This document shows positions 28,213-37,459 of a stretch of 64,000 nt of DNA, piece by piece. A program made the position numbers and the translations under genes. Below the pieces are notes generated by a model. That model was not told where the DNA came from, made no database searches, and was given only the letters and a program-made list of their open reading frames with translations. The stretch is from NCBI GenBank assembly GCA_000526575.1, contig JAGI01000001.1, forward strand, positions 124,001 through 188,000, read 5' to 3'. The first letter of the stretch is position 1. Each line of letters starts with the position of its first letter. The DNA comes from Clostridium sp. 12(A) (GTDB lineage: Bacteria; Bacillota; Clostridia; Lachnospirales; Lachnospiraceae).

Positions 28213-28395
28213 ATGGCAGATAAATTAAAAATCACATTGGTGAAATCCCCGATCGGTGCAGTTCCGAAGCACAAAGCAACTGTTTTAGCATTAGGCTTAA
28301 AGAAGCTTCATAAAACAGTTGAGATGCCGAATAACGAAGCGGTTAGAGGTATGATTGCCAGCGTGCGTCATTTAGTAAAAGTAGAAGAGATCTAA
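28213..28395 (+). CDS. rpmD: 50S ribosomal protein L30
   Basis: L30, 60 aa. [27 protein letters not shown] and the C-terminal [15 protein letters not shown] fit the bacterial family. 13 bases after rpsE, with AAGGAGG-like site. Confidence 0.97.
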   Translation: MADKLKITLVKSPIGAVPKHKATVLALGLKKLHKTVEMPNNEAVRGMIASVRHLVKVEEI

Positions 28396-28421
28396 GAAAA
28401 TACAGTAAGGAGGTGCAAGCG

Positions 28422-28862
28422 ATGGATTTATCAAATTTACAGCCTGCGTTAGGTTCTAAACACAGCGATAACTTCAGAAGAGGCCGTGGCCATGGTTCAG
28501 GTAACGGTAAGACAGCAGGAAAAGGTCATAAAGGACAGAAAGCTCGTTCTGGAGCTACAAGACCTGGCTTCGAGGGTGGTCAGATGCCTTTATACAGACG
28601 TATTCCTAAGAGAGGCTTTACAAACAGAAATTCTAAAGTAATTATCGGTATTAACGTAAGTGCTTTAGAGAACTTTGACAATGGTACAGTTGTTACTGTT
28701 GAGACTTTATTAGAGAGCGGAATCGTTAAGAATCCGCGTGACGGAGTTAAGATCCTTGGAAATGGAGAATTAACCAAAAAGCTTACAGTAAAGGTAGATG
28801 CTTTCAGCGAAGGCGCAAAGACCAAAATCGAGGCTTTAGGTGGAACCTGCGAGGTGATCTAA
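28422..28862 (+). CDS. rplO: 50S ribosomal protein L15
   Basis: L15, 146 aa, late-assembly protein. The Gly/Arg-rich N-terminal [20 protein letters not shown] and the [18 protein letters not shown] motif are typical. ATG 28422 is chosen over a GTG three codons upstream because AAGGAGG sits 8 bases before it. secY begins one base after the stop. Confidence 0.97.
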   Translation: MDLSNLQPALGSKHSDNFRRGRGHGSGNGKTAGKGHKGQKARSGATRPGFEGGQMPLYRRIPKRGFTNRNSKVIIGINVSALENFDNGTVVTVETLLESGIVKNPRDGVKILGNGELTKKLTVKVDAFSEGAKTKIEALGGTCEVI

Positions 28863-28863
28863 T

Positions 28864-30186
28864 ATGTTGAAAACACTCCGTAATGCATTCAAGATCAAGG
28901 ATGTAAGAAAGAAACTTATCTTTACATTCCTGATGCTGGTGGTTACTAGAATTGGTTCTCAGTTACCGATTCCAGGAGTTGAAACAAGCTTTTTTAAAGA
29001 TTTTTTTGCTCGGCAGAATAACGATGCGTTTGGATTTTTCAACGCTATGACAGGTAGTTCTTTTACTAACATGTCCGTATTCGCTCTGAGCATTACCCCT
29101 TACATTACTTCTTCCATTATCATGCAGCTTTTAACCATTGCAATCCCCAAGCTTGAGGAAATGCAAAAAGATGGTGAAGATGGAAGAAAGAAGATTGCAG
29201 AATACACCCGTTATGTAACAGTTGGTCTGGCATTAATCGAGTCCGTCGCTATGGCGATAGGATTCGGCGGCCAGGGGCTGTTAAGAGACTTTAATGCTTT
29301 AAGTGTTATCATAGCAGTTGCTACTATGACTGCTGGTAGTGCGCTTCTTATGTGGATTGGCGAGCGTATCACAGAGAATGGTGTGGGAAATGGTATATCC
29401 ATCGTCCTGTTATTTAACATCATCTCAAGCTTCCCTTCCGATGCTTCCACTTTATATACCAGATTCATGACTGGTAAGTCCGTTGCATTGGCAGCCATAG
29501 CAGCCATTATCATTTTAGCGGTAATCGTAGCGATTGTTGTTTTTGTCGTTATCCTTCAGGGTGGCGAGAGAAGAATTCCTGTACAGTATTCTAAAAAGAT
29601 GCAGGGGCGGAAGATGGTTGGCGGTCAAGCCAGCAGCATTCCTCTCAAAGTAAATACTGCCGGTGTTATCCCGGTTATCTTTGCTTCTTCCATCATGTCT
29701 TTCCCGGTTGTTATTTCCCAGTTCTTTGGAAGCCGGATCGACTACAGCAGTATTGGTGGACACATCTTAACTGCACTTAATTCTTCCAGTTGGTTTAAAG
29801 TGGATCGTCCTTTCTATTCCATAGGTATGATCGTTTATGTGGCTCTTATCATTGTCTTTGCATATTTTTATACATCCATCACATTCAATCCGTTGGAAGT
29901 AGCGAACAACATGAAGAAGTCAGGCGGTTTTATCCCGGGTATCCGCCCAGGTAAGCCGACCAGCGATTATCTTAACTCTATTTTAAACTATATCGTATTT
30001 TTAGGTGCATGCGGTTTGACGATTATTTGTATTATCCCGATTATGGTCTCAGGTTTATTTAATGTAAGCCATTTATCCTTCGGGGGTACTTCACTTATTA
30101 TTATTGTCAGTGTTGTGCTTGAGACATTAAAGGCGATTGAATCCCAGATGCTTGTACGTAATTATAAAGGATTTTTGAATGATTAA
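28864..30186 (+). CDS. secY: Preprotein translocase subunit SecY
   Basis: 440-aa channel subunit of the Sec translocon with about ten transmembrane segments. Family regions seen: GSQLPIPGVETSFF after the first helix, SIIMQLLTIAIP in the plug/helix 3 area, GERITENGVGNGIS, QGGERRIPVQYSKKM, and the cytoplasmic KKSGGFIPGIRPGKPT loop needed for SecA action. It exports the signal-peptide proteins found elsewhere in the window. Confidence 0.98.
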   Translation: MLKTLRNAFKIKDVRKKLIFTFLMLVVTRIGSQLPIPGVETSFFKDFFARQNNDAFGFFNAMTGSSFTNMSVFALSITPYITSSIIMQLLTIAIPKLEEMQKDGEDGRKKIAEYTRYVTVGLALIESVAMAIGFGGQGLLRDFNALSVIIAVATMTAGSALLMWIGERITENGVGNGISIVLLFNIISSFPSDASTLYTRFMTGKSVALAAIAAIIILAVIVAIVVFVVILQGGERRIPVQYSKKMQGRKMVGGQASSIPLKVNTAGVIPVIFASSIMSFPVVISQFFGSRIDYSSIGGHILTALNSSSWFKVDRPFYSIGMIVYVALIIVFAYFYTSITFNPLEVANNMKKSGGFIPGIRPGKPTSDYLNSILNYIVFLGACGLTIICIIPIMVSGLFNVSHLSFGGTSLIIIVSVVLETLKAIESQMLVRNYKGFLND

Positions 30187-30237
30187 AGCACGAACCAAGG
30201 GAAACACGTCATGCGTGTTTCTCTTGGAATTTGTGCT
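30187..30237 (+). other. Long hairpin between secY and adk
   Basis: AGCACGAA pairs with TTTGTGCT at the base and CCAAGGGAAACACG with CGTGTTTCTCTTGG above it, around TCATG. No T-run follows, so a processing or stability hairpin is more likely than a terminator. adk starts 33 bases later. Confidence 0.6.
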
Positions 30238-30270
30238 ATTTAACCTTATGTTTCCAAGGAGGGACTGTTG

Positions 30271-30915
30271 ATGAAGATCATCATGTTAGGTGCCCCTGGT
30301 GCCGGTAAAGGTACTCAGGCGAAAAAGATATCTGAAAAATATCAGATTCCGCACATTTCTACCGGAGATATTTTCCGTTCTAATATAAAGGGCGGAACAG
30401 AACTAGGAAAAATGGCAAAAGAATATATGGATCAGGGGGCACTTGTTCCAGATGAACTCACTATAGGTATGCTTATAGACCGTATTCAGAAGGAAGATTG
30501 TAACAACGGATACGTGCTGGACGGATTCCCAAGAACCATCCCGCAGGCAGAATGCTTAAAAAAAGCGATCTCTGAAATGGGGCAGAAGATTGATTTTGCG
30601 ATAAATGTTGATGTACCAGATGAAAATATCGTCAGCAGAATGTCCGGCCGCCGCGCATGCATTTCCTGCGGTGCTACATATCACGTTGTATTTAACCCAA
30701 GCAAAGTTGCGGGTGTTTGCGATATCTGCGGTTCAGAGCTTGTGTTAAGAGACGATGACAAACCTGAGACGGTAAAAAAACGCTTAGCCGTTTATCACGA
30801 CCAGACAAAGCCTCTCATTAATTATTATAAGAATGAAGGCATGTTAGTGGATATCGACGGTACCCAGGAATTAGGTAAGGTGTTTATTGATATCGTTTCT
30901 ATTTTAGGAGCATAG
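30271..30915 (+). CDS. adk: Adenylate kinase
   Basis: 214-aa long-form adenylate kinase (AMP + ATP = 2 ADP), cytoplasmic. P-loop GAPGAGKGT near residues 7-15, AMP-binding [23 protein letters not shown]. The LID has four cysteines (CISC and CDIC) and so binds zinc, as in most Gram-positive enzymes. ATG 30271 is chosen over the adjacent TTG because of spacing to AAGGAGGG. Confidence 0.98.
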   Translation: MKIIMLGAPGAGKGTQAKKISEKYQIPHISTGDIFRSNIKGGTELGKMAKEYMDQGALVPDELTIGMLIDRIQKEDCNNGYVLDGFPRTIPQAECLKKAISEMGQKIDFAINVDVPDENIVSRMSGRRACISCGATYHVVFNPSKVAGVCDICGSELVLRDDDKPETVKKRLAVYHDQTKPLINYYKNEGMLVDIDGTQELGKVFIDIVSILGA

Positions 30916-30918
30916 TTT

Positions 30919-31683
30919 ATGTCAGTTACGATTAAATCTGCAAGAGAGATAGAACGAATGAGAGAAGCCGGTAGGATTCTCAGCATTACCCATGAAGAAC
31001 TTTCAAAGGCCCTAAAGCCTGGAATGACAACCTGGGATATCGACCATCTGGGAGAAGAGATCATAAGAAGCTACGGCTGTATCCCCTCCTTTTTAAACTA
31101 CAACGGATATCCAGCGTCCATATGCGTTTCTGTAAACGATGAAGTGGTCCATGGAATTCCAAGTAAGAAGCGTTTTTTAGAGGAAGGCGATATCGTAAGC
31201 CTTGATGCAGGCGTCATTTACAAGGGATACCATTCCGATGCTGCCAGGACTTACGGCATAGGAGAAATTACTCCAAATGCTGGCCAGCTGATTGAAGTGA
31301 CGAGACAATGTTTCTTCGAAGGGATTAAATTTGCAAAATCTGGCAATCATCTAGGTGATATATCTGCTGCGATTCAAAAATATGCAGAAAGTTTTGGCTA
31401 TGGTGTTGTCCGTGATCTGGTAGGGCATGGAATTGGTGCGAACCTCCATGAAGAACCTGAGATACCGAATTTTGTTCAACGAAGACGAGGAATTATATTG
31501 AGGCCAGGAATGACCCTTGCCATTGAACCGATGATCAATGAAGGAACACCGGAAGTAGAATGGCTTGATGATGACTGGACCGTTGTAACAGAAGACGGAA
31601 GCTTATCTGCCCACTATGAAAATACCATTCTGATTACAGAAGGCGAACCGGAGATTTTAAGTCTGGTTACCAGTAATAAGTAA
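30919..31683 (+). CDS. map: Type I methionine aminopeptidase
   Basis: 254 aa, removes N-terminal Met from nascent proteins. Metal ligands lie in SLDAGVIYKGYHSDAARTYG (two Asp), GHGIG (His), IEPMINEG (Glu) and the C-terminal HYENTILITEGE (Glu). There is no N-terminal SH3 or zinc extension (type Ia). It starts 3 bases after adk. Confidence 0.98.
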   Translation: MSVTIKSAREIERMREAGRILSITHEELSKALKPGMTTWDIDHLGEEIIRSYGCIPSFLNYNGYPASICVSVNDEVVHGIPSKKRFLEEGDIVSLDAGVIYKGYHSDAARTYGIGEITPNAGQLIEVTRQCFFEGIKFAKSGNHLGDISAAIQKYAESFGYGVVRDLVGHGIGANLHEEPEIPNFVQRRRGIILRPGMTLAIEPMINEGTPEVEWLDDDWTVVTEDGSLSAHYENTILITEGEPEILSLVTSNK

Positions 31684-31693
31684 GGAAGTGCCC

Positions 31694-31975
31694 ATGGAAT
31701 TAGAAGCAGGATCACTGGTACAGTCAATCGCGGGACGCGATAAAGGTAGCTATTTCTTCATATTAAAAGAAGAAGACGAATATATATATCTGGTGGACGG
31801 AAAATACCGGTGTCTTGACTGTCCAAAGAAGAAAAAGAAAAAGCATGTAAAAGCCCTTGCATGGGAGAAGCATTCCCCTGGAGATAAGATCCGGGCGGAA
31901 CAAAAAGTCACCGATGAAGAGATTAAATATTTCATCCGATGTTTCAAAAGAGAAGAACAGGTTGTTAGGAGGTAA
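31694..31975 (+). CDS. KOW-domain RNA-binding protein
   Basis: 93 aa, related to the L14e/L6e/L27e family of KOW proteins found in Clostridia next to infA. N-terminal KOW-like [20 protein letters not shown], then [15 protein letters not shown] and a run of six Lys. A CLDCP motif is present but no second Cys pair. ATG 31694 fits AAGGAAG at 31682. Probably ribosome- or RNA-associated; its exact role is unknown. Confidence 0.85.
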   Translation: MELEAGSLVQSIAGRDKGSYFFILKEEDEYIYLVDGKYRCLDCPKKKKKKHVKALAWEKHSPGDKIRAEQKVTDEEIKYFIRCFKREEQVVRR

Positions 31976-31980
31976 GCTTT

Positions 31981-32199
31981 ATGTCAAAAGCAGATGTTAT
32001 TGAAATTGAAGGAACCGTTGTGGAAAAACTTCCCAATGCCATGTTCCAGGTTGAGCTGGAGAATGGTCATCAGGTATTGGCCCACATCAGCGGCAAGCTC
32101 CGTATGAACTACATTCGTATTTTACCAGGAGATAAGGTAACGATCGAGATGTCCCCTTATGATTTAAGCAAGGGAAGAATCATCTGGAGAGACAAATAA
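31981..32199 (+). CDS. infA: Translation initiation factor IF-1
   Basis: IF-1, 72 aa, binds the 30S A site during initiation. Entire OB-fold present: [64 protein letters not shown] precedes the ATG. It is the last gene before an internal promoter for the rpmJ-rplQ segment. Confidence 0.98.
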   Translation: MSKADVIEIEGTVVEKLPNAMFQVELENGHQVLAHISGKLRMNYIRILPGDKVTIEMSPYDLSKGRIIWRDK

Positions 32200-32278
32200 G
32201 GCATTTATTTGCCGGATAGAACCCATTTTACCATGACACACCAGGGTAAAGGGTTAATAAATATATAGGAAAAAGCGC

Positions 32279-32307
32279 TTGCATTTTTGCATGATTAGTG
32301 GTATAAT
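32279..32307 (+). promoter_or_regulatory. Promoter of the rpmJ-rpsM-rpsK-rpsD-rpoA-rplQ operon
   Basis: TTGCAT (32279-32284), exactly 17 bases, TATAAT (32302-32307). It gives the alpha operon its own transcript, beginning near 32314 with a leader of about 228 bases. Confidence 0.82.
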
Positions 32308-32313
32308 GCTGGA

Positions 32314-32541
32314 GCGACTTTGTTGAAATACTGGGTGTATATTGTCTGTAAGACAGCACTGGTTTTATATAAAACACACTGCGGGTATACTCAGAAGGCT
32401 CTTTGCAAGATGAGTCTCCATCGTCACTAGGCTCGCAAGAGAACTCGTCAAGTGTCGGGGAGCGCTTTCGCACGTAAACGTCTAGAAGACAGACGCTAAG
32501 TGCTCCATGCGAAAGAGCGCATAACGGAAAGGAGAATTGCT
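32314..32541 (+). promoter_or_regulatory. alpha operon leader with structured repeat A, copy 2
   Basis: Untranslated leader before rpmJ. 32414-32510 matches the rpsH-rplF element: CTCCATCG.CACTA.GCTCG at its 5' edge, then GTCGGGGAG, GCTTTCGCACGTAA, ACAGACGCT and AGTGCTC. Compared with copy 1, about 25 bases are missing from the middle. ATGC-GAAAGA-GCGCAT closes the 3' side, 20 bases before the rpmJ site. A leader with autoregulatory function is plausible. Confidence 0.6.
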
Positions 32542-32655
32542 GTGAAGGTTAGATCATCAGTCAAACCGATTTGCGAAAAATGCAAAATCATCAAGAGAAA
32601 AGGCAGTATCAGAGTAATCTGTGAAAATCCTAAGCATAAGCAGAGACAAGGTTAA
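32542..32655 (+). CDS. rpmJ: 50S ribosomal protein L36
   Basis: L36, 37 aa. GTG start at 32542 after AAAGGAGAATTGCT; product begins [15 protein letters not shown] and ends KHKQRQG. Zinc ligands are present (CEKC, a third Cys, and His in the tail), so this is the zinc-binding form. Confidence 0.97.
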   Translation: MKVRSSVKPICEKCKIIKRKGSIRVICENPKHKQRQG

Positions 32656-32683
32656 AAATCATTAATGGAGGTGTAATACACAA

Positions 32684-33052
32684 ATGGCTCGTATTTCAGG
32701 TGTTGATTTACCAAGAGAAAAACGTGTTGAGATCGGCTTAACTTATATCTACGGTATCGGTAGAACAAGTTCAAACCGCATTCTCACAGAAGCAGGCGTT
32801 AATCCTGACACTCGTGTTAAGGACTTAACAGATGACGAAGTTAAAAGACTTGCAGAAGTAATTACTGGAACTCAGACTGTTGAAGGTGATTTACGTAGAG
32901 AAATCGCTATGAACATCAAGAGACTTCAGGAAATCGGTTGCTACCGCGGAATTCGTCACAGAAAGAGCCTTCCTGTTCGTGGTCAGAAGACTAAGACCAA
33001 CGCAAGAACAAGAAAAGGCCCAAGAAAAACTGTAGCAAATAAGAAGAAATAG
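32684..33052 (+). CDS. rpsM: 30S ribosomal protein S13
   Basis: S13, 122 aa, bridges the 30S head to the 50S and contacts tRNAs with its basic tail. [23 protein letters not shown] and [22 protein letters not shown] are diagnostic. 28 bases after rpmJ. Confidence 0.98.
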   Translation: MARISGVDLPREKRVEIGLTYIYGIGRTSSNRILTEAGVNPDTRVKDLTDDEVKRLAEVITGTQTVEGDLRREIAMNIKRLQEIGCYRGIRHRKSLPVRGQKTKTNARTRKGPRKTVANKKK

Positions 33053-33261
33053 GCATTGAACACTTAGTGAGGTATCTCACGAACTTAGTGTGACAGCCGT
33101 TCTTTGACCGCAAGGGAAAAGAACATCAATATTAACAACAATACAGAATCACGTTACATGTTTTAAAAACAGGAATAACAGGATTCGATATTCGTACCCT
33201 GCGCCGGCTCTTACGATGAGGGCAGGGCGGAGCAAGTAAAAAGAAAGTAGGTTAGTTTAAA
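33053..33261 (+). promoter_or_regulatory. Structured rpsM-rpsK gap (motif B, copy 2)
   Basis: 209 untranslated bases where most genomes have few. At 33058-33126: outer stem ACACT/AGTGT, inner GTGAG-GTAT-CTCAC, 3' GAACTTA, then GTGTGACAGC, then hairpin GTTCTTT...AAAGAAC. This parallels the rplW-rplB gap. A second hairpin CCCTGC...GCAGGG lies at about 33198-33228. No promoter is evident. Confidence 0.5.
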
Positions 33262-33663
33262 ATGGCTAAAAAAGTGTCCACTACTAAAAAAGTGACAAAA
33301 AAGCGCGTAAAGAAAAACGTTGAACGCGGACAAGCACATATCCAGTCATCTTTTAATAACACAATCGTGACATTAACAGATACACAGGGTAATGCATTAT
33401 CATGGGCAAGTGCTGGCGGTCTGGGATTTAGAGGTTCAAGAAAATCTACTCCATATGCAGCTCAGATGGCGGCAGAAACTGCTACTAAGGCGGCTCTTAT
33501 ACATGGTTTAAAATCAGTAGACGTTATGGTTAAAGGTCCTGGTTCAGGCCGTGAAGCAGCTATTCGTGCACTTCAGGCATGCGGATTAGAAGTAACCAGC
33601 ATTAAGGATGTAACACCAGTTCCACATAATGGTTGTCGTCCACCAAAACGTAGAAGAGTCTAA
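33262..33663 (+). CDS. rpsK: 30S ribosomal protein S11
   Basis: S11, 133 aa, forms the platform side of the mRNA exit. Lys-rich N-terminus, then [56 protein letters not shown], and the terminal [15 protein letters not shown]. Confidence 0.98.
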   Translation: MAKKVSTTKKVTKKRVKKNVERGQAHIQSSFNNTIVTLTDTQGNALSWASAGGLGFRGSRKSTPYAAQMAAETATKAALIHGLKSVDVMVKGPGSGREAAIRALQACGLEVTSIKDVTPVPHNGCRPPKRRRV

Positions 33664-33679
33664 TTAGGAGGTAATTACA

Positions 33680-34273
33680 GTGGCAGTTGATAGAGTTCCT
33701 GTTCTTAAAAGATGTAGATCCCTTGGTCTTGATCCGATCTATTTAGGAATAGATAAAAAATCAAAAAGAGAATTAAAAAGAGCGAACAGAAAGATGAGTG
33801 AGTACGGCGTTCAGTTAAGAGAAAAGCAGAAAGCCAAATTCATCTACGGCGTTCTTGAGAAACCTTTCCGTAACTACTATGCTAAGGCTGAAAGAATGAA
33901 CGGTTTAGTAGGTGAAAACCTTATGACCCTTCTTGAGAGAAGACTTGACAATGTAGTATTCCGTATGGGATTCGGAAGAACAAGAAGAGAGACCAGACAG
34001 ATGGTTGACCACAAGAGCATTCTTGTAAATGGTAAGTGCGTAAACATTCCTTCCTTCTTAGTAAAGGCTGGAGATGTGATCGAAGTAAAAGAGAAATGCA
34101 AAACCAATGCAAGATTCAAAAGTGTTCAGGAGACCACAGCAGGACGTTTAGTTCCAGCTTGGCTTGATGTTGACCATGAGAATTTACGTGGTACTGTTAA
34201 AGAGTTACCAACAAGAGATGAGATTGATGTTCCAGTGAATGAAATGCTTATCGTCGAGTTGTACTCCAAATAA
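33680..34273 (+). CDS. rpsD: 30S ribosomal protein S4
   Basis: S4, 197 aa, nucleates 30S body assembly. GTG start at 33680 after TTAGGAGGT. S4 RNA-binding domain LERRLDNVVFRMGFGRTRRE, HKSILVNGKCVNIPSFLVKAGD. The N-terminal zinc Cys residues seen in some S4 proteins are absent here (zinc-free form). S4 often represses the alpha operon; the leader before rpmJ would be the site to test. Confidence 0.98.
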   Translation: MAVDRVPVLKRCRSLGLDPIYLGIDKKSKRELKRANRKMSEYGVQLREKQKAKFIYGVLEKPFRNYYAKAERMNGLVGENLMTLLERRLDNVVFRMGFGRTRRETRQMVDHKSILVNGKCVNIPSFLVKAGDVIEVKEKCKTNARFKSVQETTAGRLVPAWLDVDHENLRGTVKELPTRDEIDVPVNEMLIVELYSK

Positions 34274-34381
34274 TTGAAAGTCTGTTCATAGCAGCCGGCT
34301 TTCGCCCGGGGGTCCTTGGCCTCCGGGCAAGGTTTGAGTATAAGACCCTCGATACAAAATACCCAAAAGGAGGGGCTATTA
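34274..34381 (+). other. rpsD-rpoA gap with GC-rich hairpin
   Basis: 108 bases. GCCCGGGGG (34304) pairs with CCTCCGGGC (34328) around TCCTTGG, a 9-bp stem with one G-T pair, unusually GC-rich for this operon. No T-run, so it is probably a processing/stability hairpin that could set the rpoA:rpsD ratio. Confidence 0.5.
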
Positions 34382-35350
34382 GTGTTCGATTTTGAAAAAC
34401 CAAATATTGAGATCGCTGAGATCTCAGAAGACAAGAAATATGGCAAGTTTGTAGTTGAACCGCTTGAAAGAGGTTATGGCACGACTTTAGGTAATTCCTT
34501 AAGAAGGATCATGCTTTCTTCCTTACCGGGAGCTGCAGTCAGTCAGGTAAAAATCGACGGCGTTTTGCATGAATTCAGTTCTATTCCTGGTGTTAAAGAG
34601 GATGTTACTGAGATCATTATGAACATCAAGAGCTTATCTATTAAGAATAATAGCGACACCAACGAAGCTAAGGTTGCATACATCGAGTTTGAAGGCGAAG
34701 GTGTTGTGACTGCTGCTGACATCCAGGCAGATCCTGATATTGAGATCATGAACCCGGATTTGGTTATCGCTACACTTAGCGGCGGAACAGACAGCAAGTT
34801 CTATATGGAGCTTACTATCACAAAGGGCCGTGGCTATGTGAGTGCAGACAAGAACAAGAGTGAGGATTTACCGATTGGCGTAATTGCAGTTGATTCTATT
34901 TATACACCAGTAGAACGCGTTAATATGACGGTACAGAACACCCGAGTAGGTCAGGTCACTGACTATGATAAGTTGGCATTAGATGTATTTACAAACGGTA
35001 CTTTGGCACCAGATGAGGCTGTCAGCCTTGCAGCTAAAGTATTAAGCGAGCATTTAAATCTGTTCATCGATCTTTCTGAAAACGCTAAGACTGCTGAAGT
35101 CATGGTGGAGAAGGAAGACAATGAAAAAGAGAAAGTGCTTGAGATGAACATTGATGAGCTGGAGCTTTCTGTCCGTTCATACAATTGTCTTAAGAGAGCT
35201 GGAATCAATACCGTTGAAGAACTGTGCAACCGCACATCTGAGGATATGATGAAGGTTCGTAACCTTGGCCGCAAGTCTTTAGAAGAAGTGTTAGCCAAGT
35301 TAAAGGAGTTAGGCTTACAGCTTAACCCAAGCGATGATTCCAATGTATAA
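34382..35350 (+). CDS. rpoA: RNA polymerase alpha subunit
   Basis: 322 aa. GTG start at 34382 ([14 protein letters not shown]) after AAAGGAGGGG. The N-terminal dimerisation domain (about 1-230) contains [30 protein letters not shown]-type sequence; the C-terminal DNA/activator-binding domain (about 250-315) contains [19 protein letters not shown] and [14 protein letters not shown]. It lies between rpsD and rplQ as usual. Confidence 0.98.
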   Translation: MFDFEKPNIEIAEISEDKKYGKFVVEPLERGYGTTLGNSLRRIMLSSLPGAAVSQVKIDGVLHEFSSIPGVKEDVTEIIMNIKSLSIKNNSDTNEAKVAYIEFEGEGVVTAADIQADPDIEIMNPDLVIATLSGGTDSKFYMELTITKGRGYVSADKNKSEDLPIGVIAVDSIYTPVERVNMTVQNTRVGQVTDYDKLALDVFTNGTLAPDEAVSLAAKVLSEHLNLFIDLSENAKTAEVMVEKEDNEKEKVLEMNIDELELSVRSYNCLKRAGINTVEELCNRTSEDMMKVRNLGRKSLEEVLAKLKELGLQLNPSDDSNV

Positions 35351-35468
35351 TTGATCCGCTTGGATTAAGATGGGTCTGATTTCATGCCCAATGCATGGAG
35401 AATTAAGCACCGATACAGTAAGACCGAAGAAGCATGTATCCGTGTTCCACAAATGGAGGAATATTATA

Positions 35469-36005
35469 ATGGCAGGATATAGAAAGCTGGGAAGAACTTC
35501 CAGCCAGAGAAAAGCATTAATCAGAAGCCAGGTAACTGCATTATTACACAATGGCAAAATCGTGACAACAGAAGCAAGAGCAAAAGAAATCCGTAAAGTT
35601 GCGGAAGGCCTGATCGCTTTAGCAGTAAAAGAGAAGGATAACTTCGAAACTGTTAAAGTTACTGCAAAGGTTGCACGTAAAGATAAAGATGGCAAGAGAG
35701 TCAAAGAAGTTGTAAACGGCAAGAAAGTTACCGTATACGACGAAGTTGAGAAAGAGATCAAAAAAGATCTTCCTTCCAGACTTCATGCAAGAAGACAGAT
35801 GTTAAAGGTTCTTTATGATGTGACTGAGGTTCCGGCTGAAGCTGCAGGCAGAAAGAAAAACACAAAGTCTGTTGATCTTCCAAAGAAGCTTTTCGAAGAA
35901 GTTGCTCCTAAGTATGTTTCCCGCAACGGTGGTTACACACGTATCGTTAAGATCGGCCAGCGTAAAGGTGATGCAGCAATGGAAGTTCTTCTTGAGCTTG
36001 TATAA
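35469..36005 (+). CDS. rplQ: 50S ribosomal protein L17, extended form
   Basis: L17, 178 aa against about 115-130 aa in Bacillus or E. coli. The start MAGYRKLGRTSSQRKALIRS is at ATG 35469, after GGAGGAATA. The extra length is an internal Lys-rich insertion (about residues 65-140, including KDKDGKRVKEVVNGKK) before the conserved C-terminal YVSRNGGYTRIVKIGQRKGDAA. Long L17 forms occur in Lachnospiraceae, so this is a lineage trait. It is the last gene of the superoperon. Confidence 0.96.
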   Translation: MAGYRKLGRTSSQRKALIRSQVTALLHNGKIVTTEARAKEIRKVAEGLIALAVKEKDNFETVKVTAKVARKDKDGKRVKEVVNGKKVTVYDEVEKEIKKDLPSRLHARRQMLKVLYDVTEVPAEAAGRKKNTKSVDLPKKLFEEVAPKYVSRNGGYTRIVKIGQRKGDAAMEVLLELV

Positions 36006-36019
36006 TTTAAAATTTACAT

Positions 36020-36057
36020 TCCCGATATTGGAGATAATCCTTTATCGGGATTTTTTT
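36020..36057 (+). terminator. rplQ terminator
   Basis: TCCCGATA pairs with TATCGGGA, followed by seven T. It ends the ribosomal superoperon. Confidence 0.9.
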
Positions 36058-36105
36058 ATTTTTATACCTGTAAGAAAAGCAAGAATAAAGAAAGAATATC
36101 GTAAG

Positions 36106-36135
36106 TTGACGGTCAATTGCTTTCCGGGCTATAAT
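36106..36135 (+). promoter_or_regulatory. Promoter of the first surface-protein gene
   Basis: TTGACG (36106), 18-base spacer, TATAAT (36130-36135), 65 bases before the start codon. Confidence 0.72.
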
Positions 36136-36199
36136 GTTAAATATAGAATATTATGGCTAATTTGCCAGATTCGTTAAATATAGGAACGGAGGGATTTTT

Positions 36200-37444
36200 A
36201 TGAAGTTTACTACGAGACTGATGGCCTGGGCGTCCCTGGTTACCCTTTTAGGGGTCAGTGTACCATTTGAGGCGTTTGCAGCAGCAAAGACCATATCGTC
36301 CGTGACGATCAATGTTGGGTTAGAGGAGATTGGTGCAGGAGATACGGTACCATCTGAGTCTGCCTTTAAGACTAATGAGCAAACAGGTAATTATGTATAT
36401 ACCAATAACGATAAATATGAGGTGACTGACTTGCAGTGGATTACATCAGACACCAAAAAGATGAAGCTTGGCTCTGAACCAAAGATGAAGGTCACTTTAA
36501 GAGCAACAGATTCTGATAACTACGCATTTAAGGGTGGCTATCAGTCTAGCAATGTCAGCATCAAAGGTGGAAACTATGTGTCAACCAACCGGTCTGGCTC
36601 AGATACCTTATATGTGACATTTACCTTTAAACCAATTAAGGGAACCTATGAATCCCCGGAAGAAGCAGATTGGAGAGATTCCGGTTCCAGCCTTGGCAGT
36701 GCCAGATGGAGTGCTCCGGAAGGCAGCTCTGATGCCTATGATGTGTATTTATACCGTGGAAGCAGCCTTGTAAAAAAGGTAGAGAGACTGAAAGCGACCT
36801 CTTATAATTTCTATCCTTATATGACAAAAGCAGGAACCTACACCTTTAAGGTACGTACCGTTCCAGCTTCCGACAGTGAATCAAAGTATGCAAAGAACAG
36901 TGACTGGACAGAGTCTGGTGAAATCTACGTACCACAGGAAAAGGTATCTGACGGACGTGGTCAGGATAATGGTAACAGCTCTGTGGTAACAAGTCAGGAT
37001 GTAGGCTGGATCAAGAACGGCAATAACTGGTTATATCGTTATCCAGATGGTTCTTATTTAAAGAATAACTGGGCACACATTAACAACATCTGGTATTTAT
37101 TTGATACCAATGGCAACATGCTCACAGGCTGGCAGCAAAAGAATTCCCTGTGGTACTACTTTAATAATGATGGAGCTATGTTAAAGGGCTGGGTTAAGTC
37201 TTCTGCGAATAAGTGGTATTTCCTGAATCCATCCACGAACAGTGGGGTAGAGGGCGCCATGTCAGTTGGCTGGATCAATTATAATAACAAATGGTATTAT
37301 GCAGACAACAGCGGTGCGATGCAGGAAGGCTGGAAGCAGATAGATGGTAACTGGTATTATTTCTATCCTGGTGAGGGATCCAAGGCAGTAAGCACTACGA
37401 TAGGCGGTTTTACAGTAGATGCCACTGGTATTTGGCATAAGTAA
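36200..37444 (+). CDS. Secreted cell-wall-binding protein with Ig/FnIII-like domains
   Basis: 414 aa. Signal peptide (KFTTRLMAWASLVTLLGVSV, cleavage near FAAA). Then a beta-rich domain (about 30-150), a FnIII-like domain (about 155-245, ARWSAPEGSSDAYDVYLYRG), a polar linker, and five or six choline/cell-wall-binding repeats (about 268-400: NNIWYLFDTNGNMLTGW, LWYYFNNDGAMLKGW, KWYYADNSGAMQEGW). No enzyme motif. It forms a pair with the next gene, 15 bases downstream, with the same domain order, so the two look like a duplication in one operon. Likely surface-attached; ligand unknown. Confidence 0.88.
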   Translation: MKFTTRLMAWASLVTLLGVSVPFEAFAAAKTISSVTINVGLEEIGAGDTVPSESAFKTNEQTGNYVYTNNDKYEVTDLQWITSDTKKMKLGSEPKMKVTLRATDSDNYAFKGGYQSSNVSIKGGNYVSTNRSGSDTLYVTFTFKPIKGTYESPEEADWRDSGSSLGSARWSAPEGSSDAYDVYLYRGSSLVKKVERLKATSYNFYPYMTKAGTYTFKVRTVPASDSESKYAKNSDWTESGEIYVPQEKVSDGRGQDNGNSSVVTSQDVGWIKNGNNWLYRYPDGSYLKNNWAHINNIWYLFDTNGNMLTGWQQKNSLWYYFNNDGAMLKGWVKSSANKWYFLNPSTNSGVEGAMSVGWINYNNKWYYADNSGAMQEGWKQIDGNWYYFYPGEGSKAVSTTIGGFTVDATGIWHK

Positions 37445-37459
37445 CAGGAAAGGATGTTG

